From assembly GCA_963785115.1 (NCBI GenBank), contig CAWATY010000031.1, positions 434,001 to 498,000 on the forward strand: a DNA stretch of 64,000 nucleotides. The letters are read 5' to 3'. Under the pieces are notes generated by a model that was not told the origin of the DNA, did not search any database, and saw only the letters and a list, made by a program, of their open reading frames with translations. A program made the translations under genes and the position numbers. The DNA comes from JACCWP01 sp963785115 (GTDB taxonomy: Bacteria > Actinomycetota > Actinomycetes > Propionibacteriales > Nocardioidaceae). Position 1 is the stretch's first letter. Every line of letters starts with the position of its first letter. Positions 39,552 through 47,517 of the stretch are shown piece by piece.

Positions 39552-41120
39552 GTGCCGAACCCATCGACGCCTGCGAGGGTGCTGGCGCTGGTCCGCCGCC
39601 CCACCGACATGGTGGAGGCGACGCGTTGGTTGTTCGCGGTCCTCGCCCTGGTCTCGCTGCTGATCACCTGGCCCGCTCCGTTGGCTTCGGCGGGCGGGAC
39701 GATGCTGCTGGTCGCGCTCGCCTGCTCGTGCGTGCTGGCAGGATCCTGGGTCTGGGGATACGCGCACCGCACCGCTCCGCTGGCATCCGACCTGATCGAC
39801 GCCGTCGCCATCGGCGGCTTCGCGCTCGCGTGCCCCGAGCCGGGCGCAGCCTTCAGCATCGTCTTCGGGTCGCTGTGGTTCCGCTCCCTGTACGGGTCGA
39901 CGCGCCGCGCCGTGCTGCGTACCGGTCTGTACGCCGGGGCGATACTGTGCAGCCTGCCGCTCTGGCAGACGGTCGCCGGACACGCCGAAGCCGCGGGAAC
40001 GGCCATGCTGCTGGGCGCGATCCCGACCATGTTCGTCACCGTGATCGTCGGCCGACACCTGGCCGCGATCCTGCACGCCCGCGAGCAGGCGGCCCGACGC
40101 GACGCCGTCCTTGCCTCGGCCGGGACCCGGCTGCTCGGTCTCACCGATCCCGACGAGATCAGGGCCGTGGCGCGCGCCGCGATCGGCGAGATCGGCGCCG
40201 CCACCGACGGACTCCGGGTCATCAGGGTGGTGCACGACGGGAGCGCCCTGCTCGTGGCTGGAGCGTCCGGCACCGCGGTCGAGCGTGACGTTGCCCTGCC
40301 GGACGTCGTGCTGGCGGAGCTGCTGGCGGTCCGCAGTGGCGATGCCGAGCCCCTGCACCACTGGCCGGCGCTCGACTCCGTGGTGGGCGCCCGCTGCGCC
40401 TGGACGTCGATGCCTGTCCCCGACACCTCCGACCAGCCCAGCAACGTCTGGCTGCTGCTGGGCGCGCCCACGCGGGTACCCAACGAGGTGGTCGTCTCGA
40501 TTCTCGCGTTCACCACGCAGGTCGCGCTGGCGCTGCGTAGCAGCGAGGTGCACGGCCAGCTGACCGTGCAGGCGACCCTCGACGGGCTCACCGCCCTGGC
40601 GAACCGGTCCTCGTTCAACGCCGAGCTCACCGAGGCGCTGGTCGACAAGCGGCTCGACCCCACCAGCGTGCTGTTCGTCGACCTCGACGACTTCAAGGAC
40701 GTCAACGACGCCTACGGCCACGCGGGTGGCGACGAGCTGCTGCAGGAGATCGCCGCGAGGCTCGTGCGATGCACCCGCCCGAACGACCTGTGCGCGCGGC
40801 TTGGTGGGGACGAGTTCGCGATCCTGGTCCGGGGCGCCACCGCCGACGTCGTCGATGACATGGCCGAGCGCGTCGTCGCGAGCGTGGCGCAACCGGTCCT
40901 GCTGGCCAACGGCACCGCGCTGGTCGGAGCCAGCGTCGGCGTTGCCACCGGCACCACCGAGACCGACCCCGACCAGCTCGTCCACCGGGCCGATGTCGCG
41001 ATGTACGCCGCCAAGGCCAAGGGCAAGGGCCGCATCCAGGTGTTCGTACCGGGTCTGTTGCAGGAGGACTCCTCGCACAGTGGCCCTGGGCGGCCCGGTG
41101 CTGGTCTGATGGCCCGGTGA
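39552..41120 (+). CDS. Membrane diguanylate cyclase (TM-GAF-GGDEF)
   Basis: 522 aa from GTG 39552. The first ~170 residues hold about six membrane segments (TRWLFAVLALVSLLITWPAP, GTMLLVALACSCVLAGSWVW, AMLLGAIPTMFVTVIVGRHL). A GAF-like region spans about 180-345. The GGDEF domain has TLDGLTALANRSSFNAELTE, LFVDLDDFKDVNDAYGHAGG and RPNDLCARLGGDEFAIL. The active GGDEF and the RxxD inhibitory site (RPND, five residues before GGDEF) are both intact, so it should make c-di-GMP with product feedback. Divergent from the EAL-DICT phosphodiesterase, a likely opposing pair. Its stop overlaps the small downstream gene. Confidence 0.9.
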   Translation: MPNPSTPARVLALVRRPTDMVEATRWLFAVLALVSLLITWPAPLASAGGTMLLVALACSCVLAGSWVWGYAHRTAPLASDLIDAVAIGGFALACPEPGAAFSIVFGSLWFRSLYGSTRRAVLRTGLYAGAILCSLPLWQTVAGHAEAAGTAMLLGAIPTMFVTVIVGRHLAAILHAREQAARRDAVLASAGTRLLGLTDPDEIRAVARAAIGEIGAATDGLRVIRVVHDGSALLVAGASGTAVERDVALPDVVLAELLAVRSGDAEPLHHWPALDSVVGARCAWTSMPVPDTSDQPSNVWLLLGAPTRVPNEVVVSILAFTTQVALALRSSEVHGQLTVQATLDGLTALANRSSFNAELTEALVDKRLDPTSVLFVDLDDFKDVNDAYGHAGGDELLQEIAARLVRCTRPNDLCARLGGDEFAILVRGATADVVDDMAERVVASVAQPVLLANGTALVGASVGVATGTTETDPDQLVHRADVAMYAAKAKGKGRIQVFVPGLLQEDSSHSGPGRPGAGLMAR

Positions 41121-41338
41121 GGGAGCCAGCAGACGTTGCCGGCATGGGCCGAGGCCCCGTCGCCGCGCTCGAGAGGTGGCAGGCCGCCGGCGGTGTGTGG
41201 CAGGTCGTGGCCCGGACCGGCTCGCACGTCATCGTGTCGCTGCGCCGGTGCGACGGTGGCGAGGAGGTCGACCGCCTCGCCTCTGATGACCCCGACCTGC
41301 GGACCTTCCTGGCGGGCCGGGACAGCAGCGCGGACTGA
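41117..41338 (+). CDS. Small conserved-looking protein of unknown function
   Basis: 73 aa from GTG 41117, which overlaps the GGDEF gene stop (GTGA). The sequence ALERWQAAGGVWQVVARTGS, HVIVSLRRCDGGEEVDRLAS then DDPDLRTFLAGR has ordinary protein composition: a predicted helix, three strands and an acidic C-terminal helix. I believe similar short proteins (WQVxARTGxxVxVSLxRCDGGEEVDR) occur in other actinomycetes, but that is from memory. Its place between two c-di-GMP genes suggests a small accessory factor, but no function can be stated. Confidence 0.65.
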   Translation: MREPADVAGMGRGPVAALERWQAAGGVWQVVARTGSHVIVSLRRCDGGEEVDRLASDDPDLRTFLAGRDSSAD

Positions 41339-41412
41339 CTCGCCAGTCGGGGCCCGGTTGCGACTGAAGAGCCGATGCGGTCGTTGACCCTTCACGGTTA
41401 GCGTCGTTGGTG

Positions 41413-44022
41413 ATGACCCATCCCAGGCCCCGTGCCGTGCGGGTGACGGGGCGCGAGAGCGGTCCGACCGCGGCCTCGAAGACTCTCCCCGCCCCCCGGG
41501 CGGTGGCCGGTCCGACACCGCTGACCCAGGACATGCTGCGGATGTTGCTCGTCGAGGACTCGTTCCCGGACAGCGCACTCGTGCTCACGATTCTCGCGCA
41601 GGAGATGCCCCAGGCGGTGATTGAGGTGGCGGCGGACCTCGACGCCGCCCTGCTCCGGCTGGGAGAACACCTCTTCCACGCCGTGCTGGTCGACCTCGCG
41701 CTGCCGGACGCCGACGGGAACTCGGTCGTGCAGGCCGTCCGGGCCGCACAGCCCGACACCGCAGTACTCGTGCTGACCGGCCGGATGGACGGTGAGCTGG
41801 GCCTGTGGGCGCTGGCCGCGGGCGCCCAGGACTACCTGATCAAGGACCGCCACGACGGGCCCCGGCTCACGAAGGCGCTGCTCGACGCCGTCCAGCACCA
41901 GCAGACCGATCGGGAATCGTCCCGCTACCTGCAGCTGGCCCGCGGCTTGATGGACGCCCTCGAGGCACCAACCTGCGCCGTGGGGGCGGACGGCCGGATC
42001 GTCGCCGTCAACCAGGCGTGGCTCGACTTCTCGCTGGCCAACGGTGGCGACCGGGTTTCATGCGGCGAGGGCAGCAGCTACCTCGACGTCTGCGACCAGG
42101 TGCCGGCCGGCGACGTCGATTCCCTGATCGCGATCGAGATCGCCGCCGGCTTGCGCTGTGTGCTTGCCGGCGAGGCGCAGCGCTTCCAGCAGACGTACGC
42201 CTGCTCGTCCGCGCACGGAAGCAGCTGGTTCAGCGTCCGGATCACACCGGCCGACGTCGACGGGTCGGGCGGAGCCGTGGTCAGCCACGTCGACGTCACC
42301 GACATGCACGACGTCCAGCAGGCCCTGGCACACCAGGCGCTGCACGACGGACTCACCGGGCTGCCCAACCGGCTGTTGCTCACCGACCGCATCAGCCAGG
42401 CGCTGCTGGACCGCGGACGGCGTAGCGGCGAGGTGGCGGTGGCGTTCCTCGACCTCGACCACTTCAAGCGGGTCAACGACAGCTTCGGCCACCCCGTCGG
42501 CGACGCGTTGCTCGTCCAGGTGGCCGAACGGCTCAGCGAGCGCATCCGAGCCACCGACACCCTGGCCCGGCTCTCTGGCGACGAGTTCGTCGTGGTCTGG
42601 CGAGACCTGAACACGCCGGATGACGCTCTCGCGCTGAGCGAGATGCTGGTCGAGGCCCTGCTGGAACCCTTCGACCTGGGCGGGCCCACGGTGAACGTCT
42701 CCGCGAGCGTCGGGCTGGTCGTGGCCTGCCCGACCGACGACGTGGAGGATCTGCTGCACGCGTCGGACGCGGCCATGTACGAAGCCAAGGGGCATGGCGG
42801 GAACCGGGTACGGACGTTCACCGACGCGCTGCGCGACGGGCGCGACCTCACCCTTGCCGCCGAGGCCGACCTTCGCGACGCGCTGGCCCGCTCGGAGCTC
42901 GTGCTGCACTACCAACCCGTCATCGACCTGGCCAGTGGCCGCGCCGTCGCCGTCGAGGCCCTGGTCCGCTGGCAGCACCCGGAGCAAGGGTTGCTGGCAC
43001 CGGCGCAGTTCATCCCGGTGGCTGAGTCGAGCGGCCTGATCGTCCCGCTCGGCCGCTGGGTGCTCGACCAGGCGTGCAAGGACGCAGCGGCCGCAAAGGG
43101 CCCGCTGTCGGGACTGGACGTGGCGGTGAACCTGTCGGTCCGCCAGCTCACCCAGTCCGACGTCGTCACCCACGTGCGTGACGCCCTCCAAGAGAGCGGC
43201 CTCGACCCTCGGCGGCTGCTGCTGGAGGTCACCGAGTCTGCCGTCGTCGAGGACGCCGAGGTGGCGACTGCCACCCTCGAGGAGCTGTCCCGGCTCGGTG
43301 TCCGTGTCGCCCTCGACGACTTCGGCACCGGCTACAGCTCGCTGCTGTACCTGCGGCTGTGCCCGATCAGCGCGCTGAAGCTCGACCGCGGCTTCGTGGC
43401 CGGCATCGGCGTCAGCGCGGACGACGAGGCCATCTGCTCCAGCGTCGTGAGCCTGGCGCATGCGGTCGGCGCGACCTCCATCGCCGAAGGCGTCGAGACG
43501 CTCGAGCAGTACGCGGCCCTGCGCGAGGTCGGCTGCCGGCAGGCCCAGGGCTTCCTCTGGTCCCCCGCCGTCTCGCTCGCTGCGGTTCCGGCGATGCTGC
43601 GCAGTCTCAGCACGGTGACGGCGGGACGGGCACCGGCCCTCGCGATCAGCAGACGTGGTTCCCGCACGGAACAGCTCGCCGCCACCGCACGCGGCACTCG
43701 CGCGATCGCAGTCGCCGCGGCGGCCGAGACCGCCGCCCAGACGGCCGCTCAGACGGCCGTGGCCGTCCAGCGCCAGGCCGACGCGTCCGCCGCCAAGGTT
43801 GCTGCCGCCGCCTCGCGGGCCGCGACGTCACTGGCCAGGTCGGTGGACAACAGCGATCCCAACGTCGCCGTGACCGCTGCACGGGTTGCGGCGATCGTGG
43901 CAGCCGCGGCCGTGGCAAACGCCGAGGAGACAGTGCTCGCAGCCGCCATCGTGGCCCGCGCAGTCGCCGCTGCGGCTGCCGACGCCGCACTCACGGAGTC
44001 GGTCCGCGTCGCGGCGAGCTGA
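41413..44022 (+). CDS. REC-PAS-GGDEF-EAL protein with an alanine-rich C-terminal tail
   Basis: 869 aa from ATG 41413 (GTG 41410 is also possible), unbroken. The receiver domain (about 38-160) has MLLVEDSFPDSALVLTILAQ, VLVDLALPDADGNSVVQAVR and GAQDYLIKD. A PAS domain spans about 175-300. The GGDEF domain carries FLDLDHFKRVNDSFGHPVGD and RATDTLARLSGDEFVVVW, so the signature is SGDEF, with an RxxD I-site. The EAL domain is intact: VEALVRWQHP, LLLEVTESAVVEDAEVATAT, ALDDFGTGYSSLLYLRLCPI then SALKLDRGF, and IAEGVETLEQYAAL. The last ~135 residues are a low-complexity Ala-rich helical tail overlapping the convergent LamG gene by 274 bp. Confidence 0.9.
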   Translation: MTHPRPRAVRVTGRESGPTAASKTLPAPRAVAGPTPLTQDMLRMLLVEDSFPDSALVLTILAQEMPQAVIEVAADLDAALLRLGEHLFHAVLVDLALPDADGNSVVQAVRAAQPDTAVLVLTGRMDGELGLWALAAGAQDYLIKDRHDGPRLTKALLDAVQHQQTDRESSRYLQLARGLMDALEAPTCAVGADGRIVAVNQAWLDFSLANGGDRVSCGEGSSYLDVCDQVPAGDVDSLIAIEIAAGLRCVLAGEAQRFQQTYACSSAHGSSWFSVRITPADVDGSGGAVVSHVDVTDMHDVQQALAHQALHDGLTGLPNRLLLTDRISQALLDRGRRSGEVAVAFLDLDHFKRVNDSFGHPVGDALLVQVAERLSERIRATDTLARLSGDEFVVVWRDLNTPDDALALSEMLVEALLEPFDLGGPTVNVSASVGLVVACPTDDVEDLLHASDAAMYEAKGHGGNRVRTFTDALRDGRDLTLAAEADLRDALARSELVLHYQPVIDLASGRAVAVEALVRWQHPEQGLLAPAQFIPVAESSGLIVPLGRWVLDQACKDAAAAKGPLSGLDVAVNLSVRQLTQSDVVTHVRDALQESGLDPRRLLLEVTESAVVEDAEVATATLEELSRLGVRVALDDFGTGYSSLLYLRLCPISALKLDRGFVAGIGVSADDEAICSSVVSLAHAVGATSIAEGVETLEQYAALREVGCRQAQGFLWSPAVSLAAVPAMLRSLSTVTAGRAPALAISRRGSRTEQLAATARGTRAIAVAAAAETAAQTAAQTAVAVQRQADASAAKVAAAASRAATSLARSVDNSDPNVAVTAARVAAIVAAAAVANAEETVLAAAIVARAVAAAAADAALTESVRVAAS

Positions 44023-45635
44023 GGCTCAGCAGGCGGAAGCACGATCGACCAGCCGACGGCCTTGACCGAGACCGCGCCCGATGTGGCGGCAAGACCCGAC
44101 CAGGTGCCCACCGGCACCGGGCCGGACTCCCCGCTGACCGCGGTCAGGACGCCCGCTCCCTGGGCGCCGTTGGCGTTGCGCTGGGTGACTGCCGGCGGCA
44201 GCGTCCAGCCCACGTGTCCGGTGGCCTTGTCCACCCAGTAGCTGAGCACCAGCGAGCCGGGGGCGGCTACGGACACCGGCGGCGTCTGGTGCGTGGCCGA
44301 CGTGCCGGCCTCGATGGCGGATGCCGCTGCCTGCACGGTCCCGGCACCTGAGTAGGCAAGCAGGGTCAGGCTGGTCTTGGAGATCGCGTCCAGGTTCGTG
44401 GTGACCTTGGTGCCCGCGGCACCGGCCGGGGCCGTCCGGGTGAACGCCCAGGACTTGAGGTCCGGCGCGTCGTGACCGACGCCCAGCAGGGTCCAGCCGG
44501 CGGGGGTGGTCAGCGTGGCGTTGCGGTTCGTCGAGGCGACCAGCACGAGGGCGTCCCCCTCCTGCACCTCGGCGGGGATGGTGACGAACGGCTTGACCGC
44601 ATTGATGTTGGTCGACGCGGCGGCCCGGAAGACCACGGTGGGAGCCGGCGGCTCACCGACGGTGATCTGCTGGGTGACGCTGTGGGTGAGACCGCCCGGG
44701 TCGGTCACGGTCAGCTTCACGTCGTAGACACCGTCGGCGAAGGTGTGCGTGGCCACCGGATCTGTCGACGTCGCGCCGTCTCCGAACTCCCAGGCGTACG
44801 TCAGTGCGTCGCTCTCGGGATCCGAGGACTCCGACCCGTCGAACGTGCAGTCGAGCTCGACGCACTCGGGTGTGAACGCCGCCGTCGGCGCCAGGTTGGG
44901 CGGCTGCTCCGGGCCGCGGGTGATCCGCACCCAGTCGACGTAACCGGAGAAGTAGTCGCACGTCACCGTGATCTGGTTGCAGTCGATCTTGCCGCCGATG
45001 ACGAACGGCTTGGCGTTGTCGATGGGACCGGTGCGCTGGTTCTTCACCGCGACCTTGACACCGTCGACCCACGTCTCCACCGAGGTCGCGTTGTGCACGC
45101 ACTTGACGATGTGCCACACCCCGTCGTTCAACGCGATCGGTGACGGCACGCTGACGTACGCGCCGTTGGCGCCCAGGAAGACGCAGCGGGTGAACCCGTT
45201 GGGGTTCTCGACCTTGATCTGGCCGCCGGCCGTGGTGGCCTGCCCCTTCTGCATGATGTTGCCGTAGCCCTTGTTCGTCTTGAACCGGAACTCCAGGGCG
45301 TAGCGGACGGTCGGGTCCGGGATGTCGAGGCCGGTGCTGTCGGGCACCTGCACGACCCTGGCCGGAGCCGCAGGCAGGCAGGCGGGACAGCGCAGCGACC
45401 AGTGGTAGACACCCGACTCCAGTGTCAGTCCGGCCGCGGCCGCGCCCGGACTGAGAGCACCGTTGTGTGCCTTGCCCGAGCCGTCGAGCATGAACGGCGC
45501 GCCAGGCTCCTCCCCCAGCTGCCAGTCGGCCTCGACGGTCTCCGCGGTAGCTGTGGAGGGTGACGCCAACACCAGTGCGCTCAGCACCGCCAGCAGGGCC
45601 AGCACGACGGCAGCCCTACGGCGCGACCGGTCCAT
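43749..45635 (-). CDS. Secreted LamG-like and PKD-domain protein
   Basis: 628 aa from ATG 45635, 5 bp after an AGGGGG site. The signal peptide is RRRAAVVLALLAVLSALVLA ending before STATAETVE. A LamG/concanavalin-like domain covers about 40-240 (YALEFRFKTNKGYGNIMQKG, GVWHIVKCVHNATSVETWVD, FSGYVDWVRITRG). A PKD domain follows (FDGSESSDPESDALTYAWEF, GDGATSTDPVATHTFADGVY, then DVKLTVTDPGG). A beta-rich domain covers about 335-540. The final ~90 residues are Ala-rich and lie antisense to the EAL gene tail. It is the last gene downstream of the rhamnose importer and probably binds polysaccharide outside the cell. Confidence 0.8.
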   Translation of the reverse strand: MDRSRRRAAVVLALLAVLSALVLASPSTATAETVEADWQLGEEPGAPFMLDGSGKAHNGALSPGAAAAGLTLESGVYHWSLRCPACLPAAPARVVQVPDSTGLDIPDPTVRYALEFRFKTNKGYGNIMQKGQATTAGGQIKVENPNGFTRCVFLGANGAYVSVPSPIALNDGVWHIVKCVHNATSVETWVDGVKVAVKNQRTGPIDNAKPFVIGGKIDCNQITVTCDYFSGYVDWVRITRGPEQPPNLAPTAAFTPECVELDCTFDGSESSDPESDALTYAWEFGDGATSTDPVATHTFADGVYDVKLTVTDPGGLTHSVTQQITVGEPPAPTVVFRAAASTNINAVKPFVTIPAEVQEGDALVLVASTNRNATLTTPAGWTLLGVGHDAPDLKSWAFTRTAPAGAAGTKVTTNLDAISKTSLTLLAYSGAGTVQAAASAIEAGTSATHQTPPVSVAAPGSLVLSYWVDKATGHVGWTLPPAVTQRNANGAQGAGVLTAVSGESGPVPVGTWSGLAATSGAVSVKAVGWSIVLPPAEPQLAATRTDSVSAASAAAAATARATMAAASTVSSAFATAAAATIAATRAAVTATLGSLLSTDLASDVAAREAAAATLAADASAWRWTATAV

Positions 45636-45756
45636 GGCAGCCCCCTGCACCTTTCATCCCTGATTTCGCTGGCAGACAACGAAGTTAGCCGCTTCGCCAT
45701 CCCCACGTGGGCGCTTTGCGGAATGTGCGTTTGGGGCGCTCGGTCCCCTCGTCCCG

Positions 45757-46584
45757 TCAGCCCTTGACTGCACCTGCGGTCATGCCGGCGACGATCCGCC
45801 GGTTGAAGAAGATGAACATGATCAGCGGCGGGATCGTGATCAGCAGCACGTTCATGAACAGCAGGTTGTACTCCGTCCTGAACTGACTCTGGAAGTTGAA
45901 CAGGGTGAGCTGGACGGTGGCGTTCTCGTCCCCCGGCAGGAAGTACAGCGGGTTGACGAAGTCGTTGAAGACCCGGACCGACTGCACGACGACGACCGTG
46001 ACCGCCACCGACCGGAGCAGCGGGAAGATGACCGAGAAGAACAGCCGCAGCGGTCCGGCCCCGTCGATGAGCGCCGCCTCGTCCAGGTCCCGGGGGATCG
46101 TGGCGATGAATGCCCGGAACAGCAGGACGCTGAACGACAGCCCGAAGGCGACCTCGACGAGCACGAGCCCGAGCATCGTGCTGAAGATCCCCAGCCGGTC
46201 CATGACCCAGATCGTCGGGACCACCGCCGGCGGGATGATGAGGCCGGACAGCACCAGAGCATTGATGAGTCCGGTCCACTTGCTCCGGCGACGCTGCAGC
46301 ACGAAGGCGACCATCGCCGACAGGACGACCAGGATCGAGACGCTGGAGACGGTGAGGATGGTGCTGTTGATGAAGGCCACGACGAGCATGTAGTCGCGCG
46401 CGACCAGCACGTCGTGGATGTTCTGGACCACGCGGAACTCGTCCGGCCAGGAGAACTCGAAGAGCGCCGCCTCGGGCGCCGTCTTGACCGCCATCATCGC
46501 GATGAACGCAAAGGGCACCAGGAACACCGCGGTGAACAGCACGATGGCGAGTACGTCGAGACCGAGCCTGGACACCCTGCTCAC
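45757..46584 (-). CDS. CUT1 ABC transporter permease (MalG-type)
   Basis: 275 aa from GTG 46584, which overlaps the TGA of the other permease. Six membrane helices are predicted, starting GLDVLAIVLFTAVFLVPFAF. The EAA loop that docks the ATPase is DEAALIDGAGPLRLFFSVIF then PLLRSV. The C-terminus IPPLIMFIFFNRRIVAGMTA with GAVKG is the usual MalG ending. Together with the MalF-type permease and the lipoprotein it forms an oligosaccharide importer. No ATPase gene is nearby, as is usual for actinobacterial CUT1 systems that share MsiK. Context implies rhamnose or a rhamnoside as substrate. Confidence 0.92.
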   Translation of the reverse strand: MSRVSRLGLDVLAIVLFTAVFLVPFAFIAMMAVKTAPEAALFEFSWPDEFRVVQNIHDVLVARDYMLVVAFINSTILTVSSVSILVVLSAMVAFVLQRRRSKWTGLINALVLSGLIIPPAVVPTIWVMDRLGIFSTMLGLVLVEVAFGLSFSVLLFRAFIATIPRDLDEAALIDGAGPLRLFFSVIFPLLRSVAVTVVVVQSVRVFNDFVNPLYFLPGDENATVQLTLFNFQSQFRTEYNLLFMNVLLITIPPLIMFIFFNRRIVAGMTAGAVKG

Positions 46585-47510
46585 ATCGCCACCTCCTTGC
46601 GGTTGAGGAACCACGAGAGCGGGAAGACGATCGCCGAGACGACCACGAAGAGGATCACGTTGCCGGCGGTGGACAGTCCGTAGAAGCCGGCCTGGTACTG
46701 CTTGTAGATGACCGAGGCGATGACGTCCGAGGTGAAGCCCGGCCCGCCGCGCGTCATCACCCAGATCAGGTCGAACTCCCGCAGTCCCCCGATCAGCGAC
46801 AAGATGATGACGGTCGTCGTTGCCGGCTTCGCCAGCGGCAGGGTGATGTGCCAGAAGCTGCCGAAGGCACCGGCACCGTCCACCCTGGCGGCCTCGAAGT
46901 ACTCACCGGGGATCGACACGATACCGGCGATGTAGATGACGGTGGCCAGTCCCACCCCCTTCCACACGTCGACGAGCGCGACGGACAGCAGGGCGTACGA
47001 GGGATCGGTGAGCCAGCCGGGGCCCTCGATGCCGACGACCGCGAGTGACTCGTTGATCAGACCCTCTTGGGGGTTCATCAGCACGGTGAAGGCGATCCCG
47101 ACGCCGATCGTGCTGACCAGGACGGGGAAGAACATGACCGAGCGAAGGAACCCCCGCGCCGCGATCTGGGAGGTGAGGAACACGGCCAGCACCATGCCGA
47201 GCACGACCTTGATCCCGGACGTGACGACCCCGTAGATCAGCGAGTTCGTCAGGCCCTTCATCAACGCCGGTTCCTCGAAGAACGTCGTGAAGTTCTCCAG
47301 GCCGATGAACTCCCAGTCGAACAGGGTCCACCTGGTGAGGCTGAAGAAGAACGATGCGAACGTCGGGACCAGGAACAGCACCGTGTAGATCACGGCGGCG
47401 GGCAGCAGGAACCAGTACGGGTACGCCTTGGCCGCGCGCGCGGCCACGCCCTGCCCACTCTTCCCGGCCTGCCCGCCCGCCTCCACGGTGGGCCGCTTCA
47501 GGGTGGTCAC
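46581..47510 (-). CDS. CUT1 ABC transporter permease (MalF-type)
   Basis: 309 aa from GTG 47510, 7 bp after the binding-protein stop. A cytoplasmic N-terminus of about 30 residues precedes YPYWFLLPAAVIYTVLFLVP. Six helices are expected. The EAA motif is EYFEAARVDGAGAFGSFWHI then TLPLAKPATTTVI. The stretch REFDLIWVMTRGGPGFTSDV is the standard MalF C-terminal loop before the last helices. It forms a heterodimer with the MalG-type permease, whose start it overlaps by 4 bp. Regulation follows the operator upstream of the binding-protein gene. Confidence 0.92.
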   Translation of the reverse strand: MTTLKRPTVEAGGQAGKSGQGVAARAAKAYPYWFLLPAAVIYTVLFLVPTFASFFFSLTRWTLFDWEFIGLENFTTFFEEPALMKGLTNSLIYGVVTSGIKVVLGMVLAVFLTSQIAARGFLRSVMFFPVLVSTIGVGIAFTVLMNPQEGLINESLAVVGIEGPGWLTDPSYALLSVALVDVWKGVGLATVIYIAGIVSIPGEYFEAARVDGAGAFGSFWHITLPLAKPATTTVIILSLIGGLREFDLIWVMTRGGPGFTSDVIASVIYKQYQAGFYGLSTAGNVILFVVVSAIVFPLSWFLNRKEVAM

Positions 47511-47517
47511 CGAGCGG

